Positions 45,101 through 57,439 of a DNA stretch of 64,000 bases are shown one piece after another. Within the stretch, counting starts at the first letter, position 1, and the number at the start of each line of letters is the position of its first letter. Below the pieces are notes generated by a model. It had not been told where the DNA came from. It saw only the letters and a list, made by a program, of their open reading frames with translations, and made no database searches. Origin of the DNA: Gordionus sp. m RMFG-2023 (Eukaryota; Nematomorpha; Gordioida; Chordodea; Parachordodidae). The stretch spans positions 10,269,366-10,333,365 of the forward strand of contig NC_088777.1 of NCBI RefSeq assembly GCF_954871325.1. The letters are read 5' to 3'. The position numbers and the translations under genes were made by a program.

Positions 45101-48100
45101 ATTTCTTTTATTTCTTCACTTTGCTACTTTTATCATTTTTGGATTCTTATTTTAGGATTTTTTCTTTTATTTCTTCACTTTGCTACTTTTATCATTTTTA
45201 GTTTCTTATTTTAGGATTTTTTCTTTTATTTCTTCACTTTGCTACTTTTATCATTTTTGGTTTCTTATTTTAGGATTTTTTCTTTTATTTCTTCACTTTG
45301 CTACTTTTATCATTTTTAGTTTTCTTATTTTAGGATTTTTTCTTTTGTTTCTTCACTTTGCAACTTATATCATTTTTGGATTCTTATTTTAGGGTTTTTT
45401 CTTTTGTTTCATCACTTTGCTACTTTTATCATTTTTGGATTCTTATTTTAGGATTTTTTCTTTTGTTTCTTCACTTTGCTTACTTTTATCATTTTAGGAT
45501 TCTTATTTTAGGATTTTTTCTTTTATTTCTTCACTTTGCTACTTTTATCATTTTTGGATTCTTATTTTAGCATTTTTCTTTTATTTCTTCACTTTGCTAC
45601 TTTTATCATTTTTGGTTTCTTATTTTAGCATTTTTTCTTTTATTTCTTCACTTTGCTTCTTTTATCATTTTTGTATTCTTATTTTAGCATTTTTTCTTTT
45701 GTTTCTTCACTTTGCTACTTTTAATTCTTATTTTAGGATTTTTTCTTTTATTTCTTCACTTTGCTATTTTTATCATTTTTGGATTCTTATTTTAGCATTT
45801 TTTCTTTTATTTCTTCGCTTTGCTATTTTTATCATTTTTGGATTCTTATTTTAGCATTTTTTCTTTTATTTCTTCGCTTTGCTACTTTTATCATTTTTGG
45901 ATTCTTATTTTAAAATTCATTTTTGTATTCTTATTTTAGCATTTTTTCTTTTGTTTCTTCACTTTGCTACTTTTATCATTTTTGGATTCTTATTTTAGGG
46001 TTTTTTCTTTTGTTTCATCACTTTGCTACTTTTATCATTTTTGGATTCTTATTTTAGGATTTTTTCTTTTATTTCTTTACTTTGCTATTTTTATCATTTT
46101 TGGATTCTTATTTTAGCATTTTTTCTTTTATTTCTTCGCTTTGCTACTTTTATCACTTTTGGATTCTTATTTTAGCATTTTTTCTTTTATTTCTTCGCTT
46201 TGCTACTTTTATCATTTTTGGATTCTTATTTTAAGATTTTTTCTTTTATTTCTTCACTTTGCTACTTTTATTATTTTTAGTTTCTTATTTTAGGATTTTT
46301 TCTTTTATTTCTTTACTTTGCTACTTTTATCATTTTTGGTTTCTTATTTTAGGATTTTTTCTTTTATTTCTTTACTTTGCTATTTTTATCATTTTTGGAT
46401 TCCTATTTTAGCATTTTTTCTTTTATTTTTTCGCTTTGCTACTTTTATCATTTTTGGATTCTTATTTTAGGATTTTTTCTTTTATTTCTTCACTTTGCTA
46501 CTTTTATCATTTTTGGTTTCTTATTTTAGCATTTTTTCTTTTATTTCTTCGCTTTTGCTAATTTTATCATTTTTGGATTCTTATTTTATTTTTTCTTTTA
46601 TTTCTTCACTTTGCTACTTTTATCATTTTTAGTTTCTTATTTTAGGAATTTTTCTTTTATTTCTTCCTTTTGCTAATTTTATCATTTTTGGATTCTTATT
46701 TTAGGATTTTTTCTTTTGTTTCTTCACTTTGCTTACTTTTATCATTTTAGGATTCTTATTTTAGGATTTTTTCTTTTATTTCTTCACTTTGCTACTTTTA
46801 TCATTTTTGGATTCTTATTTTAGCATTTTTTCTTTTATTTCTTCACTTTGCTTCTTTTATCATTTTTGTATTCTTATTTTAGCATTTTTTCTTTTGTTTC
46901 TTCACTTTGCTACTTTTATCATTTTTGGATTCTTATTTTAGGGTTTTTTCTTTTGTTTCATCACTTTGCTACTTTTATCATTTTTGGATTCTTATTTTAG
47001 GATTTTTTCTTTTATTTCTTTACTTTGCTATTTTTATCATTTTTGGATTCCTATTTTAGCATTTTTTCTTTTATTTTTTCGCTTTGCTACTTTTATCACT
47101 TTTGGATTCTTATTTTAGCATTTTTTCTTTTATTTCTTCGCTTTGCTACTTTTATCATTTTTGGATTCTTATTTTAGGATTTTTTCTTTTATTTCTTCAC
47201 TTTGCTACTTTTATCATTTTTAGTTTCTTATTTTAGGATTTTTTCTTTTATTTCTTCACTTTGCTACTTTTATCATTTTTGGTTTCTTATTTTAGGATTT
47301 TTTCTTTTATTTCTTCACTTTGCTATTTTTATCATTTTTGGATTCTTATTTTAGCATTTTTTCTTTTATTTCTTCGCTTTGCTATTTTTATCATTTTTGG
47401 ATTCTAATTTTAGCATTTTTTCTTTTATTTCTTCGCTTTGCTACTTTTATCATTTTTGGATTCTTATTTTAAAATTTTTTCTTTTATTTCTTCACTTTGC
47501 TACTTTTATCATTTTTGGTTTCTTATTTTAGGATTTTTTCTTTTATTTCTTCACTTTACTATTTTTATCATTTTTGGATTCTTATTTTAGCTATTTTTCT
47601 TTTATTTCTTCACTTTGCTACTTTTATCATTTTTGGTTTCTTATTTTAGGATTTTTTCTTTTATTTCTTTACTTTGCTATTTTTATCATTTTTGGATTCC
47701 TATTTTAGCATTTTTTCTTTTATTTTTTCGCTTTGCTACTTTTATCACTTTTTGGATTCTTATTTTAGCATTTTTTCTTTTATTTCTTCACTTTGCTATT
47801 TTTATCATTTTTTGGATTCTTATTTTAGCATTTTTTCTTTTATTTCTTGCTTTGGCTACTTTTATCATTTTTGGATTCTTATTTTAAAATGCTTTGCTAC
47901 TTTTATCACTTTTGGATTCTTATTTTAGCATTTTTTCTTTTATTTCTTCGCTTTGCTACTTTTATCATTTTTGGATTCTTATTTTAGGATTTTTTCTTTT
48001 ATTTCTTCACTTTGCTACTTTTATCATTTTTGGTTTCTTATTTTAGGATTTTTTCTTTTATTTCTTTACTTTGCTATTTTTATCATTTTTGGATTCCTAT

Positions 48101-51100
48101 TTTAGCATTTTTTCTTTTATTTTTTCGCTTTGCTACTTTTATCACTTTTGGATTCTTATTTTAGCATTTTTTCTTTTATTTCTTCGCTTTGCTACTTTTA
48201 TCATTTTTGGATTCTTATTTTAGGATTTTTTCTTTTATTTCTTCACTTTGCTACTTTTATCATTTTTAGTTTCTTATTTTAGGATTTTTTCTTTTATTTC
48301 TTCACTTTGCTACTTTTATCATTTTTGGTTTCTTATTTTAGGATTTTTTCTTTTATTTCTTCACTTTGCTATTTTTATCATTTTTGGATTCTTATTTTAG
48401 CATTTTTTCTTTTATTTCTTCGCTTTGCTATTTTTATCATTTTTGGATTCTTATTTTAGCATTTTTTCTTTTATTTCTTCGCTTTGCTACTTTTATCATT
48501 TTTGGATTCTTATTTTAAAATTTTTTCTTTTATTTCTTCACTTTGCTACTTTTATCATTTTTGGTTTCTTATTTTAGGATTTTTTCTTTTATTTCTTTAC
48601 TTTGCTTATTTTATCATTTTTGGATTCCTATTTTAGAATTTTTTCTTTTATTTTTTCGCTTTGCTACTTTTATCACTTTTGGATTCTTATTTTAGCATTT
48701 TTTCTTTTATTTCTTCGCTTTGCTACTTTTATCATTTTTAGTTTCTTATTTTAGCATTTTTCTTTTATTTCTTCACTTTGCTACTTTTATCATTTTAGGA
48801 TTCTTATTTTAGGATTTTTTCTTTTATTTCTTCCCTTTGCTACTTTTATCATTTTTGGATTCTTATTTTAGCATTTTTCTTTTATTTCTTCACTTTGCTA
48901 CTTTTATCATTTTTGGTTTCTTATTTTAGCATTTTTTCTTTTATTTCTTCACTTTGCTACTTTTATCATTTTTGTTTTCTTATTTTAGCATTTTTTCTTT
49001 TGTTTCTTCACTTTGCTACTTTTATCATTTTTGGATTCTTATTTTAGGGTTTTTTCTTTTGTTTCATCACTTTGCTACTTTTATCATTTTTGGATTCTTA
49101 TTTTAGGATTTTTTCTTTTGTTTCTTCACTTTGCTTACTTTTATCATTTTAGGATTCATATTTTAGGATTTTTTCTTTTATTTCTTCACTTTGCTACTTT
49201 TATCATTTTTGGATTCTTATTTTAGCATTTTTCTTTTATTTCTTTACTTTGCTACTTTTATCATTTTTGGTTTCTTATTTTAGCATTTTTTCTTTTATTT
49301 CTTCACTTTGCTACTTTTATCATTTTTGTTTTCTTATTTTAGCATTTTTTCTTTTGTTTCTTCACTTTGCTACTTTTATCATTTTTGGATTCTTATTTTA
49401 GGGTTTTTTCTTTTGTTTCATCACTTTGCTACTTTTATCATTTTTGGATTCTTATTTTAGGATTTTTTCTTTTGTTTCTTCACTTTGCTTACTTTTATCA
49501 TTTTAGGATTCTTATTTTAGGATTTTTTCTTTTATTTCTTCACTTTGCTATTTTTATCATTTTTGGATTCTTATTTTAGCATTTTTTCTTTTATTTCTTC
49601 GCTTTGCTATTTTTATCATTTTTGGATTCTTATTTTAGCATTTTTTCTTTTATTTCTTCGCTTTGCTACTTTTATCATTTTTGGATTCTTATTTTAAAAT
49701 TTTTTCTTTTATTTCTTCACTTTGCTACTTTTATCATTTTTGTTTTCTTATTTTAGCATTTTTTCTTTTGTTTCTTCACTTTGCTACTTTTATCATTTTT
49801 GGATTCTTATTTTAGGGTTTTTTCTTTTGTTTCATCACTTTGCTACTTTTATCATTTTTGGATTCTTATTTTAGGATTTTTTCTTTTGTTTCTTCACTTT
49901 GCTTACTTTTATCATTTTAGGATTCTTATTTTAGGATTTTTTCTTTTATTTCTTCACTTTGCTATTTTTATCATTTTTGGATTCTTATTTTAGCATTTTT
50001 TCTTTTATTTCTTCGCTTTGCTATTTTTATCATTTTTGGATTCTTATTTTAGCATTTTTTCTTTTATTTCTTCGCTTTGCTACTTTTATCATTTTTGGAT
50101 TCTTATTTTAAAATTTTTTCTTTTATTTCTTCACTTTGCTACTTTTATCATTTTTGGTTTCTTATTTTAGGATTTTTTCTTTTATTTCTTCACTTTACTA
50201 TTTTTATCATTTTTGGATTCTTATTTTAGCATTTTTTCTTTTATTTCTTCACTTTGCTACTTTTATCATTTTTGTATTCTTATTTTAGGATTTTTTCTTT
50301 TATTTCTTCACTTTGCTACTTTTATCATTTTTTATTTCTTATTTTAGGATTTTTTCTTTTATTTCTTCCTCTTGCTAATTTTATCATTTTTGGATTCTTA
50401 TTTTAGCATTTTTTCTTTTATTTCTTCACATTTGCTACTTTTATCATTTTTGGATTCTTATTTTAGGTTTTTTTCTTTTATTTCTTCACTTTGCTACTTT
50501 TATCATTTTTGGTTTCTTATTTTAGGATTTTTTCTTTTATTTCTTTACTTTTGCTAATTTTATCATTTTTGGATTCCTATTTTAGCATTTTTTCTTTTAT
50601 TTTTTCGCTTTGCTACTTTTATCACTTTTGGATTCTTATTTTAGCATTTTTTCTTTTATTTCTTCGCTTTGCTACTTTTATCATTTTTAGTTTCTTATTT
50701 TAGCATTTTTCTTTTATTTCTTCACTTTGCTACTTTTATCATTTTAGGATTCTTATTTTAGGATTTTTCTTTTATTTCTTCCCTTTGCTACTTTTATCAT
50801 TTTAGGATTCTTATTTTAGGATTTTTCTTTTATTTCTTCCTTTGCTACTTTTATCATTTTTGGATTCTTATTTTAGCATTTTTCTTTTATTTCTTCACTT
50901 TGCTACTTTTATCATTTTTGGTTTCTTATTTTAGCATTTTTTCTTTTATTTCTTCACTTTGCTACTTTTATCATTTTTGTATTCTTATTTTAGCATTTTT
51001 TCTTTTGTTTCTTCACTTTGCTACTTTTATCATTTTTGGATTCTTATTTTAGGGTTTTTTCTTTTGTTTCATCACTTTGCTACTTTTATCATTTTTGGAT

Positions 51101-51970
51101 TCTTATTTTAGGATTTTTTCTTTTGTTTCTTCACTTTGCTTACTTTTATCATTTTAGGATTCTTATTTTAGGATTTTTTCTTTTATTTCTTCACTTTGCT
51201 ACTTTTATCATTTTTGGATTCTTATTTTAGCATTTTTCTTTTATTTCTTCACTTTGCTACTTTTATCATTTTTGGTTTCTTATTTTAGCATTTTTTCTTT
51301 TATTTCTTCACTTTGCTACTTTTATCATTTTTGTATTCTTATTTTAGCATTTTTTCTTTTGTTTCTTCACTTTGCTACTTTTATCATTTTTGGTTTCTTA
51401 TTTTAGCATTTTTTCTTTTATTTCTTCACTTTGCTTCTTTTATCATTTTTGGTATTCTTATTTTAGCATTTTTTCTTTTGTTTCTTCACTTTGCTACTTT
51501 TATCATTTTTGGATTCTTATTTTAGGGTTTTTTCTTTTGTTTCATCACTTTGCTACTTTTATCATTTTTGGATTCTTATTTTAGGATTTTTTCTTTTGTT
51601 TCTTCACTTTGCTTACTTTTATCATTTTTGGATTCTTATTTTAGGATTTTTTCTTTTATTTCTTCACTTTGCTACTTTTATCATTTTTATATTCTTATTT
51701 TAGCATTTTTTCTTTTGTTTCTTCACTTTGCTACTTTTATCATTTTTGGATTCTTATTTTAGGATTTTTTCTTTTGTTTCTTCACTTTGCTTACTTTTAT
51801 CATTTTTGGATTCTTATTTTAGAATTTTTTCTTTTATTTCTTCACTTTGCTACTTTTATCATTTTTATATTCTTATTTTAGTATTTTTTCTTTTGTTCCT
51901 TCACTTTGCTACTTTTATCATTTTTGGATTCTTATTTTAGGATTTTTTCTTTTATTTCTTCACTTTGCTA
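42108..51970 (+). repeat. 59-bp satellite array, about 167 units
   Basis: A head-to-tail array of a 59-bp unit containing CACTTTGCTACTTTTATCAT, GGATTCTTATTTTAG and CATTTTTTCTTTTATTTCTT, strongly pyrimidine-rich on the plus strand. Variants recur in ordered combinations (TTCGCTTTG against TTCACTTTG, TTTTAGC against TTTTAGG, GGATTC against GGTTTC), showing higher-order structure: 43569-44330 is repeated almost base for base at about 46990-47750 (offset 3420 bp, 58 units), and 49327-49740 at 49741-50154 (offset 414, 7 units). Some units carry deletions. The array starts a few bases after the kinase stop. Frames of 60-90 hydrophobic residues across it are an artefact of a T-rich unit whose length is not a multiple of 3. 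Confidence 0.95.
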
Positions 51971-51999
51971 ATTTAATTAATGATTATTTTAATTTCTCT

Positions 52000-52640
52000 T
52001 TTCTTATACTATTTTTTTTGTACAATGCATCAAAAAAGGTGAAACCTTGATATACAATTGAACGCCCTACACGCGATAATGATTATAGAGACTGTCTTTG
52101 CCACTCAGTGCATCCACTACTCAGATTCCGATTATATTTATATTATCCTAAATTTTATTTGTATTATAGCATGTTATAATGCATGATAAATAAAGTTTTA
52201 TTATTATTATCGATATTATTTGAAATTGTGTTAATGCCTATTATAAGTTCCAATATCTTTTATTTTCCAAAATGCTTTATTTCGATATATGTTGATGATT
52301 AAAACCACACGATTAAATTTTAGGCAAAATTAAAATGACAGAAAGATTTGAACCCCTTTTTGACATATCTCGCATCTTACTTAATATTATTTTGGCTAAA
52401 ATTTTTATCTATCGTGTTTAAAAATCGAACTAATATTATTTTGGATAATTCATTTCTTGAATAGTTCATTCTTTAAAATCAACGATAGAAGATATAAAAT
52501 ATCATTTACAATGATTCCTTTATTTGTTTACATTGTAAACTGCTATTAAAATATCATAAGTCTTATTTTCAGTTACATTTTATGGTTTTCATAATTGGTC
52601 TATAAATTATTGAATAGTATACTAAAATAAAAACTCATAT
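52000..52640. other. Post-satellite flank, AT-rich
   Basis: AATAAA near 52186 in the sequence GATAAATAAAG is a possible polyadenylation signal on the plus strand. A fragment of the inverted-repeat family of 1245-1417 (TAATATTATTTTGGCTAAAA) lies at about 52373-52395. No gene seen. Confidence 0.4.
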
Positions 52641-52854
52641 AGCAAACTAAAGGCAGAGCGAGGTAAAGCCATTCACGGGGTAGGAATGTTAACGGGATTA
52701 ACCTATCAACCCTTGAGTATGTAGACTTTAAATTTTGGGTGAAAATATATTTTTATACCTAATTTCTTATATTCGTCTTTTGGAAAACTTTCTATGTTCC
52801 TTAAAGCTATAGCTATTAAATAAAATTCATCCCAAATTTATAGCTATTATTTGT

Positions 52855-53655
52855 TTTATCCGAATACGAATATATTTATTCGATTCGAATAATCGAATGA
52901 AACGAATTATTCGGAATATTTAATAAATTGTTTTTAATAAATCTAACATTTGTCATTTCTATTTGATGACCTTCCAATCTGACAGGTAATGTGTTTATAA
53001 AAAAACTAGCACTAATTTAAAATCTTTGAAGTGAAAATTAAAGAAATATTTAATTTCTATTTGCTGTATTTTTATAATCTCATAATAAATTATATTAAAA
53101 ATCGATGAAAAGACTGCTTCAATCATTTCAAGAGCATTATAATATGTTAAGGCAAAACAACACCCCCTCTCAGTCATTATAATAGGTTTCATTCGCACCT
53201 AGGGAATACCTACTAAAATGGAACATCAACTGTTTGTGAACGACTTTTCTTAGTTGGAACTAATTTGTTGTCAAAAAATCGCATGTCATATAAGGAAGAA
53301 AATATAAGAAAAACTCTCTGTCTTAAAAATTGGATTAGAATTGTGAAATAAATTAATAATATAAATTTTAATTTTGTTTATAACTTGATTACATATTTTT
53401 TATCATCAGATTATTGATTACATATTTGTTATTAATTATTATAATCATTTTTCTGTTTGAAATCTAATTTGCTAAAAAAATTTGGTATGATATATTTTAT
53501 TAAGAAAATTAACTTCAATTATTCGAATAATTCTAATCGAATACAAATGGTATATTTTATTATTCGTACGAATACGAATAGTAAATTATTCTCGTTTAAA
53601 CGAATCGAATATGAATAATGCACTATTCGATTCGAATCCGTTTTTGAATAGGCCT
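52855..53655. mobile_element. Transposon with CGAATACGAAT subterminal words
   Basis: Dense ATTCGATTCGAATAATCGAAT-type words at 52860-52915 and 53520-53650 in opposite senses; right end CGAATCCGTTTTTGAATAGG. It sits inside the family A copy. A second end is at 39215-39470. An open minus-strand frame at 52995-53198 has no recognisable motif and is not called as a gene. Confidence 0.5.
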
Positions 53656-53940
53656 TATCTACATTATATAATAACATATTGCAACTCGAACCATTAATAA
53701 ATAGATTATATATTATTTGTAATAAAATTTATAAATTGTCAGAAATAGGGATATTAATTGAAATGTAGAATGTGCAGTGCATAAAATGGGCACATTCAAA
53801 ACTATTTTTGGATATAATTTTGTACATTCCGGTATTTTATTTATTATGGGTATGGGGCAAAATGGAGAACATTGCACACTTCAAAAAATTAATCACAACT
53901 CCTGAGAGCTTTTTTAATTTTATAGATGAGAGATAAGACT

Positions 53941-55169
53941 AGGGCTGTACATTTGAAAGGTCAAATAGGATGGTTAATTGATCTATATTTGACCGGTTAA
54001 TTAATCTTTATTTGACCAGTCAATTGATCTATATTTGACCGGTCAAATATGGTCAAATTCAATAGAATATTTTTAAGACAATATTAGTTTTATTTTATAT
54101 CTAAGAAAAAAAAATGAATCTATATGTACTAAATTATATTTATCTAAATTCTATAATTAATGTTTTGCTCTATTCAATATTATCATCTTTAATATATTTA
54201 ATCAATCTTTTCTACATATGAATACTACCTGAAGTTGAATTTCTTTCTGAAAAAGAAGTATTAGAATTGTTAGTTTAATGTTTAAGGTAGGCAAAGCCCA
54301 TTCCAACAACTTGAGCCCGAAATCTGATTGGTTTTTACGAAAGTTACTGTTTTCCACATATTTTGTCTATTAAATATACCGTCGCTCTTCTGAAATTTAT
54401 GATATCAGTAAAATATCTTGTAAAATATCAAATTCTTATCCAACTCACTACTAGCAAGATAATCCCCTTATATTAGGGAACCAATAAAAATCAGCAGTTC
54501 AGTGTGAGCACATGAATTTGAATTGTTTTCTTATTCAAACGTACCTTTAATTATTTATTTTTTTCAAGTAAAGAAATTGTCAAATCACAGCATGATAGTA
54601 TTAAGTGTTTTCCAAATTAAGCTTCTCATTATTTACGTGATACAAGGCACATTTATCCCTTTGCACTTGCATCAATAAGATAGCTAAATGTTTATGAATA
54701 GTTTAAAATTAAATTTTTTTCCGGTAATTTCTTTCGTACAAATATTCAACTTCTTCAAAAGCTGCTTTCAAATCTTTCTTGCATATTTGTATTAGCTTCT
54801 TACATTTTATTGTCGATGCCCATCTTGTTCGTATAATTATACATAATGTAATATAAATTGGCAATTGGTGATTTTCTTAAACCATGCTTTAGCAAAATTA
54901 TTATATTTATTTATATATTGAGATCCAATCAAATTAATATTGAATAAAATTCTTTTTTTTATATTTCAAAAATAAATTCTGATATTTTAATATGAAAATT
55001 TTATATTTTGTGATAAAATTATAATTAAATCGATGCCTTGAAAATACAAATATATTTTAAAATGATTGATTAACATGCTTTGTATATACATATTAGTTAA
55101 TTAAATCAATATAGTTATTCACCAATAGAGTATTTGACCGGTGAAAATTGACCGACTTCCCAATCCTGG
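53941..55169 (-). mobile_element. hAT-like element with GACCGGTC subterminal repeats
   Basis: Starts AGGGCTGTACATTTG and ends CCAATCCTGG, with four or more ATTTGACCGGTC-type words just inside each end. Flanking 8-mers ATAAGACT and ACTAGACT agree at 6 of 8 positions, a plausible aged hAT duplication, and comparison with the uninterrupted family A copy at 9594-9645 shows the insertion point. On the minus strand at about 54830-54710, IRTRWASTIKCKKL and LKAAFEEVEYLYERNY recall the TRW.ST motif of hAT transposases; the rest is decayed. Confidence 0.6.
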
Positions 55170-55399
55170 ACTAGACTACCTATAAATATATAACTTGTTC
55201 TGATTTCTTAATTATTCAAAAAACCACTCATCTATTTTTATATTTTATCAAAACATGCTAAAATATACTTTATTCAATCCTTTCACATTTTAATCAATTT
55301 TGTGAGAAATTGGTTCAATAAATAAAAAAGCTGAAGAATGATGGCCTGGCCAGTCAGCAAACATGGCCATTTATGCCACCTATCTCCTCCATTATTTTT

Positions 55400-55740
55400 A
55401 TTCTAACTATTATTATTATAATTTTAGATTGACTCTAGCCACATCAAAGAAGCCACCTTCTATAGATGTTTTTGGATTGAATAATAATACTATTGATAAT
55501 CCTTCAGACGCATATTTTTAAATCTAAAAATAATCAAATGAAATTTTTGATGATTTTCATATATAAAAAATATGTAAATTTAATATCGCATTTTCCTTAA
55601 GTGCTAATGTTGAACGATTATTTAATCATAGCTTATATCTTCTGATCTACATTCAGGTTGAATGACAGTATAGAAATCGATATTGTAAGACTGAGGAATC
55701 AGATTGGTTTTGACTCAAATTAGAAACTTGATCATCCCAT
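55400..55740 (+). pseudogene. hAT C-terminal dimerisation domain remnant
   Basis: A plus-strand frame reads LSANVERLFNHSLYLL at about 55600-55645, close to the S.ATVERLFS..G signature of hAT C-terminal domains, preceded by ATSKKPPSIDVFGLN and FDDFHI. Stops interrupt it. It does not belong to the minus-strand fragment in 53941-55169. Confidence 0.55.
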
Positions 55741-56243
55741 AATTGGTTACATACAAGGTCCGTCTACACACATTTTAAATTGCATAATATATTAATCCGT
55801 AAATAATTGTTAAATAATTCTGACTCCGATTCAAGGTCTATGTTATCTAGGAGAGGGTTGTGGTTATCTTTATAATTTTCAAGATATCAGTATTATTTTC
55901 ACACTCTCCATAGGTATGCTATTTTAAATAATAATTTTCTTTTAATTTTTGGAGAATTGTTCATATCCGATTTTATTTTATTTATTATCTTGGAGAAAAA
56001 ATTATTATTATTATAAAATTATATATAAAGAAATGTGTATGAAAAGAAGTGGATTTAAACAAAAAAGGAAATAATAAATCTTTAATTTGCAAGTTTTTCA
56101 TAATTTATTTTAGCTTTATTTTTTCTTCCTCTTGCTGGCAGAATTTTGAAAAGAGAATAAAAAATTAATATCATATTTATTATATCTATGAAAGAAAAGA
56201 TTTATATTATTTTTGTATATTTTTTCCATATTATTTTTTAGCC

Positions 56244-57197
56244 AGGTAGGTGAGACAGGGGAAAAACGATTGGTATTTTGCATTTTTACCATATACATTT
56301 TAACAAAGGCAAAAATACGTAGCTCATTCTCTCCCACAAAATACAAAAAAGTGTAGCTCTCTATCAATAATACTTTTTAAGCTTCGATTAATTATGTGAA
56401 GTGTGCCATTTTCCCCATTTTGTCCCCTCAGCGATAAGTGGTTGAAAATAAATTTGAACACAACTTTATTATTTTATTGAACAAAATATTCGCAATCTGG
56501 ACATCTATTAATTACTTTTAAATATAAACTAATCAATACATAGGTCATGTAAATAAATTAAAAAAATAGTACATTTCCAGTTTGCCCATTTCAATTATTT
56601 TTCACCATTGAGACAATTTTTAAAAATTTTATTCCATATAATACATAAATAATTGTTGGTGTGCCTTTTTTGGTCAAAAACATTTTTATAACTTTTAGAA
56701 GTGAATATTTTAAAATTAGCTTTTTTCAGCTATCAGACCGAACATTTTAACCTTTATCTATAACAGGTGTATCACAAAGTGATGACCACTTTGTTCCAAT
56801 TGATTGATGCCCTTTTTTAGTAATCTCTCAATTCTAATTATTTTGATTGAGAGAGGGATAAATTATCAATGGTATCTGAAAATTTCATCCAATTCTATTA
56901 CTGGGTCCAAAGTTATGCACATTCAAAGCTGGAAAAATTCTATTTGAACATATGAAAATTCATTTTTAATTTTTAATAAATACAATTAAACAAAAACATC
57001 AACATTTTTATATATTTTTGGGTAAAAAGCAATTTTTTGGCATATGCCAAACGAGGAAGATTCTCGAAAAGATAAATAAGAAATTATATATATAAATGTT
57101 TCTTCATATCTAATTTAGAGTGTTTTATGCCCAAGGGTTAAAAAGTTATTCACGTTTATTTTTACCCTGTCAATCGCTTAGCCCCTGACCCTCCTAT
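56244..57197 (-). mobile_element. Family A transposon copy, reverse orientation
   Basis: Left end GGTGAGACAGGGGAAAAACG and right end TCAATCGCTTAGCCCCTGAC, CCTCCTATA are inverted and match the ends of 8930-9727 in reverse. Interior words match too (GTGTGCCATTTT, CATCTATT, GCCCATTT). Longer than the 8930 copy by about 150 bp. No open frame. Confidence 0.7.
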
Positions 57198-57229
57198 ACA
57201 AAAAAATAATTTTTAATTCTCCCACCTCC

Positions 57230-57435
57230 CGCAATTTTTTTATCACTGGGGGTGGGGGGGGGGTGGTCAAAATTATTTTTGAAATTAGGGGGTTAGAAAA
57301 TTGTGAAAATACGATCATCATTAGAATAAGTAGTAAGACGGTAAAAAAATATAAGAGTTAGAGTTCTGGGGGGAGGGAGAGGGGGGTGGTAAAATTATGT
57401 TAGCTTAGCAGATGATGGTTGTATGTGGGGGGGGG
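57230..57435 (+). repeat. G-rich tract
   Basis: Runs of G up to ten long (GGGGGTGGGGGGGGGGTGG near 57248, GGGGGGAGGGAGAGGGGGG near 57368, a ten-G run near 57427) in DNA otherwise poor in G. The spacing would permit G-quadruplexes on the plus strand. It directly follows a family A transposon and precedes nothing recognised. Confidence 0.6.
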
Positions 57436-57439
57436 CATG

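Larger units (their letters stand above)
52650..55230 (+). mobile_element. Family A transposon copy split by two later insertions
   Basis: Left part 52655-52850 matches 8940-9070 (GGTAAAGC.ATT, AATGTTAACG, AACCCTTGAG, CTTTTGGAAAACTT). A middle part, about 53660-53940, matches 9300-9615 (AAAATGGGCACATT, ACATTCC.GTATT, TTAATCACA.CTCCT). A right part from 55172 (GACTACCTATAAATATATAA) matches 9622-9645 (GACTACATATAAATATATAA). The breaks are filled by the CGAATACG element (about 52855-53655) and a hAT-like element (53941-55169). The right terminal repeat is not recognisable. Confidence 0.65.

Noticed and set aside
44254-52050. Many plus-strand frames of 60-90 hydrophobic residues (MLLLSFLDSYF-like)
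   Set aside because: They are translations of the 59-bp T-rich satellite in rotating frames; frame openness follows from the repeat unit, not from selection on protein.
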